Positions 42,898 through 50,868 of a stretch of DNA of 58,350 nt are shown piece by piece. Position 1 is the stretch's first letter. Every line of letters begins with the position of its first letter. The notes under the pieces were generated by a model, which worked only from the letters and a program-made list of their open reading frames with translations, was not told the origin of the DNA and searched no databases. The stretch is from positions 1-58,350 of the forward strand of contig NZ_JAQSEA010000091.1 in NCBI RefSeq assembly GCF_029946185.1. Direction: 5' to 3'. This stretch comes from Prosthecobacter sp. Its GTDB lineage: Bacteria; Verrucomicrobiota; Verrucomicrobiia; Verrucomicrobiales; Verrucomicrobiaceae. Position numbers and translations under genes: made by a program.

Positions 42898-43512
42898 TCA
42901 ACCAATGCCCTGAGCCGCCAGCCATTCGTCCAGTTCCGCCTGCAGCTGGGAATGCTTCTCAAAGCTGTAGTGAAAAGTCCGAAAACCCAGCCGTGCAGCT
43001 GTGGCGATGTTGGCCTCCAGATCGTCGATGTAAAACGTGCGTGCTGGGTCGAGGTCCAGCTGCTCGGCGGTCTTGAGGAAGATCTCATCCCCCGGCTTCG
43101 CACAGCGCGCGGTATGTGAGTACACGCCACCCTGGAAGTGCTGGAAAATCGCAAACTCGCGCAGGAAGTAGCCTTTGTGAAGTTCGTTGGTGTTTGAGAG
43201 CAGATGCATCGGCAGCCTGCCCGCCAGAGCGCCGAGCGTCGCGTGCATGGGCTCATTCTGCGCAAAAATCTCGCACCAGATGACTGCAAATTCAGCGGGG
43301 GAGCCACGAAACCCTGTCCGCACCATGCCCTGCCGCACGAACTCCACATCATCCATGTCACCTACCTCGTACGGACCTTTGATGTCATCAAACAATGTCA
43401 GCACCGTCTCCGCCGGATGATCGCAGTGCTCTGCGAGCCGCCGGGCGGCGATGCTGAAGTCGAAGTCGATGAGAACTTTGCCGATGTCGGAAAGGAGAAC
43501 GGGCTGGGGCAT
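42898..43512 (-). CDS. HAD-superfamily hydrolase (YihX-like)
   Basis: 204 residues. HAD motif I reads LLSDIGKVLIDFDF with nucleophile Asp9 and a Gly at the +2 position, as in the FDLGNVIVD pattern of YihX-type sugar phosphatases. Motif II is LLSNTNELH near residue 105, Lys is in AKPGDEIF near residue 140, and motif IV is TFYIDDLEANI near residue 160. It probably dephosphorylates a small cytoplasmic metabolite; the substrate is unknown. It ends 81 bp before the mcsA start on the same strand. Confidence 0.85.
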   Translation of the reverse strand: MPQPVLLSDIGKVLIDFDFSIAARRLAEHCDHPAETVLTLFDDIKGPYEVGDMDDVEFVRQGMVRTGFRGSPAEFAVIWCEIFAQNEPMHATLGALAGRLPMHLLSNTNELHKGYFLREFAIFQHFQGGVYSHTARCAKPGDEIFLKTAEQLDLDPARTFYIDDLEANIATAARLGFRTFHYSFEKHSQLQAELDEWLAAQGIG

Positions 43513-43548
43513 GGCTTTTCTAGGCGCGCAGGACAGGCGTGGGTCAGA

Positions 43549-44322
43549 TTACTTCATCAGCTCAGCGAGCTTCGCACTGATCGCGTCGGCCCAGATCTGG
43601 TAGCCAGCGGCGGAGAGGTGCAGGAAGTCAGGCATGATCTCCTTGGTGAGGCTGCCGTCTGGCTGCATGAATTTGGCACCGATGTCGAGGAAGAAGATGT
43701 TCTTGTTGTCGTCGAGTTTGGCGATGATGCCGTTGACCTCTTTGAGTTTGTCGCGGCCTGGATTCGGGCTGGCTTTTTCGCCACGCGGGAAGACGGCGAG
43801 CAGGAGGATTTTTGCCTGCGGCTGCTTGGCGCGGATGGTTTCGACAATGACGGTGACGCCTTTGGCGATGCCTTCAGCGGAATCTGCTCCGACATTGTTG
43901 GTGCCGATCATGAGGACCACGGCCTTGGGCTTGATGCCGCCGTCAAGTTCGCCGTTTTGGATGCGCCACAGCACATGCTGCGTGCGGTCGCCGCCGATGC
44001 CGAAGTTCGCAGGCATATACTCGTTGAACGCTTTTGCCCAGACGTCCTTGCCGGCGCCCGCCCAGCCGGCGGTGATCGAGTCACCGAGAAATACGAGCTG
44101 GGCCTTGCCTTCCTTGGCGATGCTCACGAACTTCTGATGCGAAGCGATGAAGCCGGGGTTGATCTTGCCATCCTTGCCATACTTCTGCGCAGGCACATCC
44201 GGTGGCTGCGGGGGCATGACGACCGTCGGAGCCGCTGGTTTTACGGCAGGAGCTGCGGTCTGCGCCCGAAGGGCGGTGGTGGCAAGCAGCAGAAGGGACA
44301 AGGCGAGGGATGTAATTTTCAT
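43549..44322 (-). CDS. SGNH/GDSL esterase (PAF-acetylhydrolase-like), secreted
   Basis: 257 residues with a signal peptide ending near residue 20. The four SGNH blocks are clear: FLGDSITAGWAGAG with nucleophilic Ser near residue 79, NFGIGGDRTQHVLWR near residue 108, VLMIGTNNVGAD near residue 137, and FLHLSAAGYQIW near residue 234 with Asp/His. It resembles platelet-activating-factor acetylhydrolase-type esterases that deacetylate sugars or lipids in PVC bacteria. A Pro-rich linker follows the signal. It lies 36 bp upstream of the HAD gene on the same strand. Confidence 0.88.
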   Translation of the reverse strand: MKITSLALSLLLLATTALRAQTAAPAVKPAAPTVVMPPQPPDVPAQKYGKDGKINPGFIASHQKFVSIAKEGKAQLVFLGDSITAGWAGAGKDVWAKAFNEYMPANFGIGGDRTQHVLWRIQNGELDGGIKPKAVVLMIGTNNVGADSAEGIAKGVTVIVETIRAKQPQAKILLLAVFPRGEKASPNPGRDKLKEVNGIIAKLDDNKNIFFLDIGAKFMQPDGSLTKEIMPDFLHLSAAGYQIWADAISAKLAELMK

Positions 44323-44466
44323 GCATGTCTATTGTGGAGGGCTGCTCCTAGAGAGGCAATCCGAAAGAGCCGGTAAAGTAATTCGTTTAGGTAGCCCAGC
44401 GGCGTCAGCCTTTCCCGGCCCCTGCACCGTGCACACTTGGCTGCCCACGTTTTTCCTTCACCAGGA

Positions 44467-44496
44467 TTGACGCGATCCGCCGGTTCTGACTAGCAT
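44467..44496 (+). promoter_or_regulatory. Sigma-70-type promoter of the formaldehyde dehydrogenase gene
   Basis: TTGACG (44467-44472), 18 bp, TAGCAT (44491-44496). The predicted start near 44503 gives a leader of about 39 nt. Confidence 0.5.
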
Positions 44497-44541
44497 GACC
44501 GGGAATTCCCCAAATTCAGTCAACCACAACCACACAATATT

Positions 44542-45738
44542 ATGCCTAGCAATCAAGGTGTCGCTTACATGGGTACCGGTAAGGTAGAAGTTCAGAGCAT
44601 TGATTTCCCCAAACTGGAGCTGCGCGAACAAAAGCGTAAATGCCACCACGGAGTCATCCTCAAAGTCGTCAGCACGAACATTTGCGGTTCCGACCAGCAC
44701 ATGGTGCGTGGTCGTACCACCGCGCAGAAGGGGCTGATTCTCGGCCATGAAATCACGGGCGAAGTCATCGAGACGGGCCGCGATGTGGAGTTCATCAAGA
44801 AAGGCGATATTGTGAGCGTGCCTTTCAACATTGCTTGTGGACGCTGTAGCAACTGCAAGGAAGGCAAGACCGGCATCTGCCTGAGCGTGAACCCTGCGCG
44901 CCCCGGTGCTGCGTATGGCTACGTGGATATGGGCGGCTGGGTCGGCGGTCAGGCGGAATACGTGATGATCCCCTACGCAGACTTCAACCTGCTGAAGTTC
45001 CCGGATCGTGATCAGGCCATGGCCAAGATCAAAGACCTCACCCTCCTCTCGGACATTTTCCCCACCGGCTATCACGGTGCGGTCACCGCAGGGGTGGGAC
45101 CGGGTGCAACCGTTTACATCGCCGGAGCCGGCCCAGTCGGCCTCGCCTGCGCGGCTTCCTGCCATCTGCTCGGTGCTGCGGTCGTCATCGTCGGTGATTT
45201 GAACAAGGAGCGTCTTGCCCAGGCCCGTCGTTTCGGTTGTGAAACTGTGGACGTTTCCCTCTCCGCCTCCATTCAGGATCAGATCGAAAACATCCTCGGT
45301 GTGCCGGAAGTGGATTGCGCCGTGGATTGCGTCGGCTTTGAAGCCCGTGGCTGCGGCCACAACCACAGCAAGGAAGTGCCTGCTCAGGTGCTCAACAGCG
45401 TCATGGAAATCACCAAGGCGGGCGGTGCCATCGGCATTCCCGGGCTCTACGTCACGGGTGATCCGGGCGCGGTCGATGAAGCAGCCAAGGTGGGCGCTCT
45501 GTCCATCCGCATCGGCCTAGGCTGGGCCAAGAGCCACACCTTCGTCACCGGCCAATGCCCGGTGATGCGCTATCACCGCCGCCTCATGATGGCGATCTTG
45601 CACGACAAGATCAAAATCGCCAAGGCGACGAACGTGCAGGTCATCTCGCTGAAGGGTGCCCCCAAGGGCTACGTGGACTTCGACAAGGGCGCGGCCCGCA
45701 AGTACGTCATCGATCCGCATGGCATGATCAAAGCCTGA
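44542..45738 (+). CDS. fdhA: Glutathione-independent formaldehyde dehydrogenase
   Basis: 398 residues. This zinc-dependent medium-chain dehydrogenase oxidises formaldehyde with NAD, without glutathione. Catalytic zinc ligands lie in STNICGSDQHMVRG near residue 46 and GHEITGEVIE near residue 70. Structural zinc Cys residues are in ACGRCSNCKEGKTGICL near residue 97. The NAD-binding motif is AGAGPVGLACAASCHLLGA near residue 195, and DCAVDCVGFEARGCGH follows near residue 255. The whole sequence fits the Pseudomonas putida FdhA type. Monocistronic, with its own promoter and terminator. Confidence 0.95.
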   Translation: MPSNQGVAYMGTGKVEVQSIDFPKLELREQKRKCHHGVILKVVSTNICGSDQHMVRGRTTAQKGLILGHEITGEVIETGRDVEFIKKGDIVSVPFNIACGRCSNCKEGKTGICLSVNPARPGAAYGYVDMGGWVGGQAEYVMIPYADFNLLKFPDRDQAMAKIKDLTLLSDIFPTGYHGAVTAGVGPGATVYIAGAGPVGLACAASCHLLGAAVVIVGDLNKERLAQARRFGCETVDVSLSASIQDQIENILGVPEVDCAVDCVGFEARGCGHNHSKEVPAQVLNSVMEITKAGGAIGIPGLYVTGDPGAVDEAAKVGALSIRIGLGWAKSHTFVTGQCPVMRYHRRLMMAILHDKIKIAKATNVQVISLKGAPKGYVDFDKGAARKYVIDPHGMIKA

Positions 45739-45761
45739 TCAGTTTTTGAGAGTTAGCTTGG

Positions 45762-45797
45762 AAAGCCCTCCCGCTGCAAAGCTGGAGGGCTTTTTTT
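45762..45797 (+). terminator. Rho-independent terminator after fdhA
   Basis: A 10-bp perfect stem (AAAGCCCTCC and GGAGGGCTTT) with a 12-nt loop ends in seven T residues, 23 bp after the fdhA stop. Confidence 0.88.
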
Positions 45798-45803
45798 GGA
45801 GTA

Positions 45804-45956
45804 CGACAGACACTCATGTCTGTCGGCCAGCGTCCCCGCAATCCCCTCTGCCCGCGCTCCATCCTAAACCGACTGAACAGCTCAGTGACTCGGTACGCAG
45901 AGTTGTGGGCTCCGGGGTATAGCGGAGCGCTGTTCGACCGACAAGAATGTCCGTCG
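45804..45956. repeat. REPIN-like element: two REP palindromes about 110 bp apart
   Basis: The first palindrome (45804-45825) is CGACAGACA-CTCA-TGTCTGTCG. The second (45935-45956) is CGACCGACA-AGAA-TGTCCGTCG with one mismatch. Both share the form CGACNGACA-N4-TGTCNGTCG. They bracket a GC-rich segment that also contains GAGCGC/CCGGGG-type short repeats. A 61-codon minus-strand frame here is not a gene. A REP-type transposase at the window end is the likely mobilising enzyme family. Confidence 0.65.
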
Positions 45957-45964
45957 TCTCTTGT

Positions 45965-46597
45965 CTAGAGCGTCTGAATGAACCTGTCCGCTTCAGCAAT
46001 GGAGCGGTTCATCTGGTCGAGCAAACGCTGGATATCGCCCTGAATGTTGTCTGCCGTGCCACGCAACGAGCCGACTGCGGCGGCGTTAAGATTGTGCTTC
46101 AGGTAGAGCACCTGATCGCGAAACCGGCGCAGCACGGGGTCCATGGTGGCTTCTGCGGCGTGTAGAGAACGCGACAGAGGCTCAAAGCGGCTGCGGGTGT
46201 CCGCCAGCTTGCGGCGGCTGTCCGCAGCGAGGGTGGCATTGTCATATTGGCGGATTTCCACCTCCCATTCGCGGAAGAGATCCCGCGCCACCGTATCCAC
46301 CTCGCGGATCTGGCTGCGCACCCGGACTGCCTGGGCTTCGCAGTCATCGTACTCGCCCTTGAAGCGGTTGTAGGCGGACTCAAGATTGCCACCGTTGTAA
46401 TTGGTCAGCTTCTTGAGCTGCGTCAGCGCGTCCTGAAACTGCGCTCCGGCCTCCTTTTGCTCGCCACGGGCCTTTTTGACCGCGCTTTTGAGCAGGTCAC
46501 GCTTCTCGTAACCCAGCTTTTCCCAAGCGGCATAATAGACGGTGTTGCAGGCGGCGAGAGAAACCGCCAGCCCAAGGAGGAAAAGCCGGGAACGCAT
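45965..46597 (-). CDS. DUF2959 coiled-coil lipoprotein
   Basis: 210 residues. A lipoprotein signal ends LAVSLAAC with Cys17. The mature protein is almost entirely helical with heptad-like patterning. Typical DUF2959 segments are TVYYAAWEKLGYEKRDLL directly after the Cys, LTNYNGGNLESAYNRFK near residue 65, and VLYLKHNLNAAAVGSLRG near residue 160. The function is unknown. It lies 6 bp after the glutaredoxin-like gene, so the pair is likely co-transcribed. Confidence 0.85.
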   Translation of the reverse strand: MRSRLFLLGLAVSLAACNTVYYAAWEKLGYEKRDLLKSAVKKARGEQKEAGAQFQDALTQLKKLTNYNGGNLESAYNRFKGEYDDCEAQAVRVRSQIREVDTVARDLFREWEVEIRQYDNATLAADSRRKLADTRSRFEPLSRSLHAAEATMDPVLRRFRDQVLYLKHNLNAAAVGSLRGTADNIQGDIQRLLDQMNRSIAEADRFIQTL

Positions 46598-46603
46598 GCA
46601 GAA

Positions 46604-46960
46604 TTAGCCCACGAATTTCAAGGTGCCCACCTGACCAGCAGCCATTGCGGCGTGCTGAGCGTCGGTGCAGGCGGAATCCGTCGGCGCGTCGGCTGGTGCT
46701 TCGCTCTTTTCGAGCAGGCCGTTCGCAGTCATCCAAGTTTCCACTTCGTCACCGCTGATGTCGGCGAGCATGGTGCCGTTGATTTCCACGCAGGGGGACA
46801 GCGGCTGGCCGCTCTTCTGTTCCATCTCCCAGCGGAACGCCGGATTTTTGATGATGTCTTTCTCTTCGAAAGCGAGGTCGTACTTGCGGAAGATGGCACG
46901 GATGCCTTCGCTCCAGCCACAGTAGGTTTTCAGGTAGGCGGTGATTTGGGGTGTTTGCAT
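46604..46960 (-). CDS. Glutaredoxin-like protein with CxxS active site
   Basis: 118 residues. The thioredoxin-fold active site is YCGWS near residue 13, a monothiol CxxS form. The cis-Pro loop is LSPCVEINGTML near residue 54, and a glutathione-site-like ISGDEVETW follows. The last 35 residues are an Ala/Asp-rich extension beyond a normal glutaredoxin. It may act in glutathione exchange or redox sensing rather than as a dithiol reductase. The operon partner is the DUF2959 lipoprotein. Confidence 0.8.
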   Translation of the reverse strand: MQTPQITAYLKTYCGWSEGIRAIFRKYDLAFEEKDIIKNPAFRWEMEQKSGQPLSPCVEINGTMLADISGDEVETWMTANGLLEKSEAPADAPTDSACTDAQHAAMAAGQVGTLKFVG

Positions 46961-47098
46961 ATCTCGTGTGGTTACGTCCTCAGCCTAGCTGGCGATGCAG
47001 CGAATGCAAATGGGCTGTGGTAGCGAGCCATGGCTTGGGTCCGTCGGCGGTCACCCACCGCATGATGCCACGGGTGAGTCGGACATGCGTCCTGCACC

Positions 47099-49285
47099 TC
47101 ACTTCCAGTCAAGGTTCTGCTTCAGGAACTCAAACGTGCCGACGCCGTGGATGGTGTGCGGACCGTCGAAGTGCTCGATGGTGGTGCGGTCGCCGATGAG
47201 GAGCTTGTTGTAGAGGCGGCGCACCTTGGCGAATTCGTAGTTCACCCATTCGTCCGAACCCACCCCATCGTTGTGGCCGCGCTCGACCATGAACGGTCTG
47301 GGCGCGATGAGGGCGGCCATTTCGGCATAGTTGAAAGTACGGCCCATGTTCCACTCCCAGATTTCATACTCATGGGTGTGGATGTAGCTCATCGGCATGT
47401 CGGTGCTCACGCACTTGCGTACCCATTCGTTGAAGTCACCGCTGCAAATGCTCAGGCAGTAGTCCTTGAGCACCGCAGGCGTGCGCATGGCGGATTTTCC
47501 GCCGTAGCTGAGTCCGTAGAAGGCGATCTTGTCCGGCTGCGTGAAGGGCTGCGCCTTCAGCCATTCGAGAATGCGCTGGTGCTGGCCGTTGATGACGCTG
47601 TAGAGCGTGAGTCCCAGTGGATTGAGCTTCCGCTGCAAGGTGCGGAACGCATCCTTGCCACGATACGGATTGTGCGGGGCAAAGGTGACGAAGCCCTGCT
47701 CGGCCAGTCGCATTGCGAAGCCCTTGTACGGTGCATAGGCCTTCTGTGTCTCGTCCGTGGTGATGGTGTCTTCCGGCAGGCCTTCCAACCCATGCTGGCA
47801 GACGACGACGGGGCGCTTCTCACCGGGCTTGAGATCTTTCGGCAGGCACAGCCAGCCCCAGGCAAAGACATCGTCCCACACATCCATCGTCACCTCGTAG
47901 ATCGTGACCTTGTCCGTCTCGCGCACGAAGCGGCTCTTCGCATTCACGGGCAGGTTCGGGTCCGGCAGGCGGCCGATGACTTCGTTCCAGAACCGGTCAC
48001 GTTCGGTGGTCGTGTGCTTTTCAAACTCGGCCACAGATTTGAGCGGCAGCTTGTCCCAAAACTGTGCTTTGCGCTCCAGTTCGGTGGTCACGAGCAGGCG
48101 CTGCGTGAACGTTTCCAGCTCACGCACCAGACGCTTCTGGCGGGTGGCATCGACTCTCGCATGCTCCTCGTTTTTCTGTGGCATGATCGGCTCGATGCGC
48201 TTCACCAGTTGTTCTGCAACCGTCGCTGGCAGCAGATGGGCGACGACTTCCTTTAGACCATGCTCTTCAGTCGCCAGCATGAGCCAGTTCCCTGGCGCGA
48301 GCACCTTGGCACGGGCGACTTCAGCCTGCACGGCGGCGAGCGTGGGTTTCGTGATCTTTCCTGGCGCGGCGACGCTGCGTTCGCCCTTTTTAGCCTCCGG
48401 TGGCCCCTGCACATTCGGGAAGCCGAGATTTTGCACCACGAGAGGGCGCGGCGCGATGAGGGAGGCGACTTCGGCATCGCCAAAATCACGCAGCAGATTG
48501 AAAACATTGCGGTAGATCGGCTCGGCCCACACACCCTCACGCGGCTCGAAGCAGCCCCACACGTAGACGGAGCTGATGCGTTCATCGAGCGCCCCGGAAT
48601 GCATAGCGATGAGGCCGCCTTCGCCGAGTCCGGCCACGAGCAGCGGCAGCTTCGGCTGCGTGCCGAAGTAATCGACAAGTGACAGCATCTTCTGCACCTC
48701 GTAGCCGATGATGTGACGCCCCAGCTCATACGACTGGCGGTAAATCCACTCGCGGTGCGGCACGTTCGTTTTCACGCCAAATTTGTCATTGGTGCTGAAC
48801 TCGCTACTGCGGTTGATGAGCGCAGGAATGATGATCTCGCAGCCGCTGTAGGCCAGCATGGCGTCATTGGCCAGCTTCTCGGGATCGGTGTCCGCATCCG
48901 GGATGTAGATCACCCGCGCCACGGGCTTGCCTTTGGGCTGAATCAGAATGCCCTCACCATGCACGCCGTCGAACACCGGCCAGCGCACCCGCATGATGCG
49001 AGCGGTGGCGGTTTCCGCCAGGAGCGCTGGAGACACAGTGTCACCGACGAGTTCAAGGGCCGTGATGGGCAGGCGCTCGTCCACCACTCCGAGGATGGAC
49101 TTCAATTTCTCGCGCGTCGGCTTGCGGCCCGTTTTCGACTGTTCGATGAGCCGTAGCGCCATTTTGTCGATTCCTGCAACCATGGTTGCGGAGAAATCGG
49201 GATTCGGCTCCAAGGGCTGGGTGCCGGGCAGCAGCTGAGCCTGCAAAGAGGAGGCAATGAGAAGCGGGAGAAGGCGTCGGATCAT
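47099..49285 (-). CDS. Tandem alpha/beta-hydrolase protein with a degenerate N-terminal domain, secreted
   Basis: 728 residues with a signal peptide (MIRRLLPLLIASSLQAQ). Two alpha/beta-hydrolase units are visible. The first (about 60-370) has LPLLVAGLGEGGLIAMH near residue 215, where the nucleophile Ser of GxSxG is replaced by Gly. The second (about 430-728) has the intact elbow FYGLSYGGKSAM near residue 592 and a C-terminal histidine near HFDGPHTIHG. The closest pattern is acetyl xylan esterase/dienelactone-hydrolase-like enzymes common in PVC genomes. Only the second domain should be catalytic. It precedes nothing obvious; the esterase at 49319 lies just upstream on the same strand. Confidence 0.8.
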   Translation of the reverse strand: MIRRLLPLLIASSLQAQLLPGTQPLEPNPDFSATMVAGIDKMALRLIEQSKTGRKPTREKLKSILGVVDERLPITALELVGDTVSPALLAETATARIMRVRWPVFDGVHGEGILIQPKGKPVARVIYIPDADTDPEKLANDAMLAYSGCEIIIPALINRSSEFSTNDKFGVKTNVPHREWIYRQSYELGRHIIGYEVQKMLSLVDYFGTQPKLPLLVAGLGEGGLIAMHSGALDERISSVYVWGCFEPREGVWAEPIYRNVFNLLRDFGDAEVASLIAPRPLVVQNLGFPNVQGPPEAKKGERSVAAPGKITKPTLAAVQAEVARAKVLAPGNWLMLATEEHGLKEVVAHLLPATVAEQLVKRIEPIMPQKNEEHARVDATRQKRLVRELETFTQRLLVTTELERKAQFWDKLPLKSVAEFEKHTTTERDRFWNEVIGRLPDPNLPVNAKSRFVRETDKVTIYEVTMDVWDDVFAWGWLCLPKDLKPGEKRPVVVCQHGLEGLPEDTITTDETQKAYAPYKGFAMRLAEQGFVTFAPHNPYRGKDAFRTLQRKLNPLGLTLYSVINGQHQRILEWLKAQPFTQPDKIAFYGLSYGGKSAMRTPAVLKDYCLSICSGDFNEWVRKCVSTDMPMSYIHTHEYEIWEWNMGRTFNYAEMAALIAPRPFMVERGHNDGVGSDEWVNYEFAKVRRLYNKLLIGDRTTIEHFDGPHTIHGVGTFEFLKQNLDWK

Positions 49286-49318
49286 GGAAGATCAAACGCT
49301 AGCCGGGCCTCCTGCCTG

Positions 49319-50029
49319 TCATGGCTTCTTCTGCTCAAACAGCCAGCTCCAGAACTCCGGATTGGCATAAGTCTGGGTCCAAGAATCATGTCCTACGCTG
49401 GGGTAAATAGTGAATTTGACCGGAGCGTCGATCTTTTTCAGGGCATCGTAAATCTTCTGGCTGTTCTCGATCGGAACCGCACCGTCCTTGTCGCCGTGGA
49501 AAATCCAGCAGGGCATGCTCTTGAGACGCTGCGCTGTCACCCAGCGCACGCCAGCACCACCACAGATGGGTGCGATGGCGGCATACATTTCAGGATACTC
49601 AAAGGCCGTCTCCCAGGTGCCAAATCCGCCCATGCTGATGCCGGTGAGATAAACGCGCTTGGGATCCACCTGCAGCGTCTTGACCAAATGATCGGTGACC
49701 GCTTTGACGCCGTGTGGATTCCACAGGTTGTTGGGTTCGCATTGCAGGCTGGCGATGATGGCGGGAATTTTCTGTCCTGCAGCCACCAGCTTCGGCGGTC
49801 CGTGTTTCTTGATCAGTTCAAGATCGTTGCCGCGTTCGCCAGCGCCGTGCAGAAAGACCACCAGAGGCCATTTCTTATCCGGGCTGGCCTCATAGCCCTC
49901 CGGCTTGCTCAGCAGGTAGCGGTAATTGACCTTGATGACAAAATCACCGCTGAATGACTGCGGCATTTGCGTGTCGGCGAGAAGCATGGACGAGGCGGCA
50001 AGAACGAAGAAGGCGGCAAGTTTAACCAT
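49319..50029 (-). CDS. Secreted alpha/beta-hydrolase esterase (phospholipase/carboxylesterase type)
   Basis: 236 residues with a signal peptide ending near residue 19. Hydrolase features are PLVVFLHGAGERGNDLELI near residue 56 (oxyanion loop), YLTGISMGGFGTWETA near residue 126 with nucleophile Ser, FHGDKDGAVPIENS near residue 178 with Asp, and YPSVGHDSW near residue 208 with His. It fits the polyhydroxybutyrate-depolymerase/feruloyl-esterase-like class with unknown substrate. It lies 33 bp upstream of the tandem hydrolase gene on the same strand and may share its transcript. Confidence 0.87.
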   Translation of the reverse strand: MVKLAAFFVLAASSMLLADTQMPQSFSGDFVIKVNYRYLLSKPEGYEASPDKKWPLVVFLHGAGERGNDLELIKKHGPPKLVAAGQKIPAIIASLQCEPNNLWNPHGVKAVTDHLVKTLQVDPKRVYLTGISMGGFGTWETAFEYPEMYAAIAPICGGAGVRWVTAQRLKSMPCWIFHGDKDGAVPIENSQKIYDALKKIDAPVKFTIYPSVGHDSWTQTYANPEFWSWLFEQKKP

Positions 50030-50071
50030 GAGAGAACAACGTCATCTGTGAGGGATGACTTGCCGCGCAGA

Positions 50072-50767
50072 TCACTGCGGCCGCATCTTTCCCGTGCCGG
50101 GCAGGGCACTGAGGAAAAAATAGCGTGGTGAGCGCAGCAGGTCGCCGACCTCACGGATGGCCATGCAGAAGAGCAGTTCATCGAGCCTGGTGCTGGCTTG
50201 GGCATGATTTTTGAGATGCTCATCGAGGAAGCGGCGCAGGCGCTTGTTGGCATTGAACTCAAGCGGCACGCTGCCGAGGTTCAGCAACAGCAGAATAACG
50301 ATGACTCCGGCGGCGACGAAAATGGCGTTCTTCGCTATCAGGATGCGTGCGATCATCAGCCCTATGATGGCGAATACAGCGGCCATGGGGATGTAGCGGC
50401 TCATGCGGATGCAGCTCTGCCGCCACTTGAGCTCGCTCAAGGTCTCACCAGTTTGCAGCGCATGCGCGGCTTCATGCAGGGCGATGGCCCAAGCGGACAA
50501 GGTGGTGCCCTCGGCGACGTCACGACGCAGAAACAGGCGGCGTCGGGTCGGGTCGAAGTAATCGGTAACGACGGCGTTGTGTTCGAGGATTTGCACGTCA
50601 TCCACCCCTTCGGATTTCAGAAACATGAGGGCGATCTCGCCGCCGGTGTGTGCCGTGGGGGCGTTGGCGCGAAAGCCTTTGAGCATCATCGACTCATGGC
50701 GTGCCTGCGCCCAGCGGGCGACGGCAAGACCGAGGAAAAGAGCAGCGACAATGAGAATGAAGACCAT
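50072..50767 (-). CDS. Neutral zinc metallopeptidase, YugP-like
   Basis: 231 residues. There is an N-terminal membrane segment (about 2-18), a zinc motif AIALHEAAHALQ near residue 97 (HExxH), and two or more membrane helices near 120-165 (FAIIGLMIARI, IFVAAGVIVILLLLNLG). A third ligand Glu is expected in the SVPLEFNANKRLRRFL segment near residue 170. This is the YugP/DUF zinc-peptidase layout, an inner-membrane protease of unknown substrate. Divergent from the beta-propeller gene (101 bp between). Confidence 0.85.
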   Translation of the reverse strand: MVFILIVAALFLGLAVARWAQARHESMMLKGFRANAPTAHTGGEIALMFLKSEGVDDVQILEHNAVVTDYFDPTRRRLFLRRDVAEGTTLSAWAIALHEAAHALQTGETLSELKWRQSCIRMSRYIPMAAVFAIIGLMIARILIAKNAIFVAAGVIVILLLLNLGSVPLEFNANKRLRRFLDEHLKNHAQASTRLDELLFCMAIREVGDLLRSPRYFFLSALPGTGKMRPQ

Positions 50768-50868
50768 GATAAGAAGCGGGAATCAACCTCGCAGCAATAC
50801 GGGGGCTGGCAAACCATCCATGCGTTGATCTTGCGCGAGGGCCGGTGGCATGATTGCATGTCTGCATG

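Noticed and set aside
43204-44376. 390-codon plus-strand open frame across the HAD and SGNH genes
   Set aside because: It runs antisense to two clearly recognised genes and shows no motif.
45814-45999. 61-codon minus-strand frame between fdhA and the DUF2959 gene
   Set aside because: It lies inside the REPIN-like repeat and consists of translated palindrome.
50042-50060. GTCATC/GATGAC hairpin downstream of the YugP-like gene
   Set aside because: Only six base pairs and no T run, so I do not call it a terminator.
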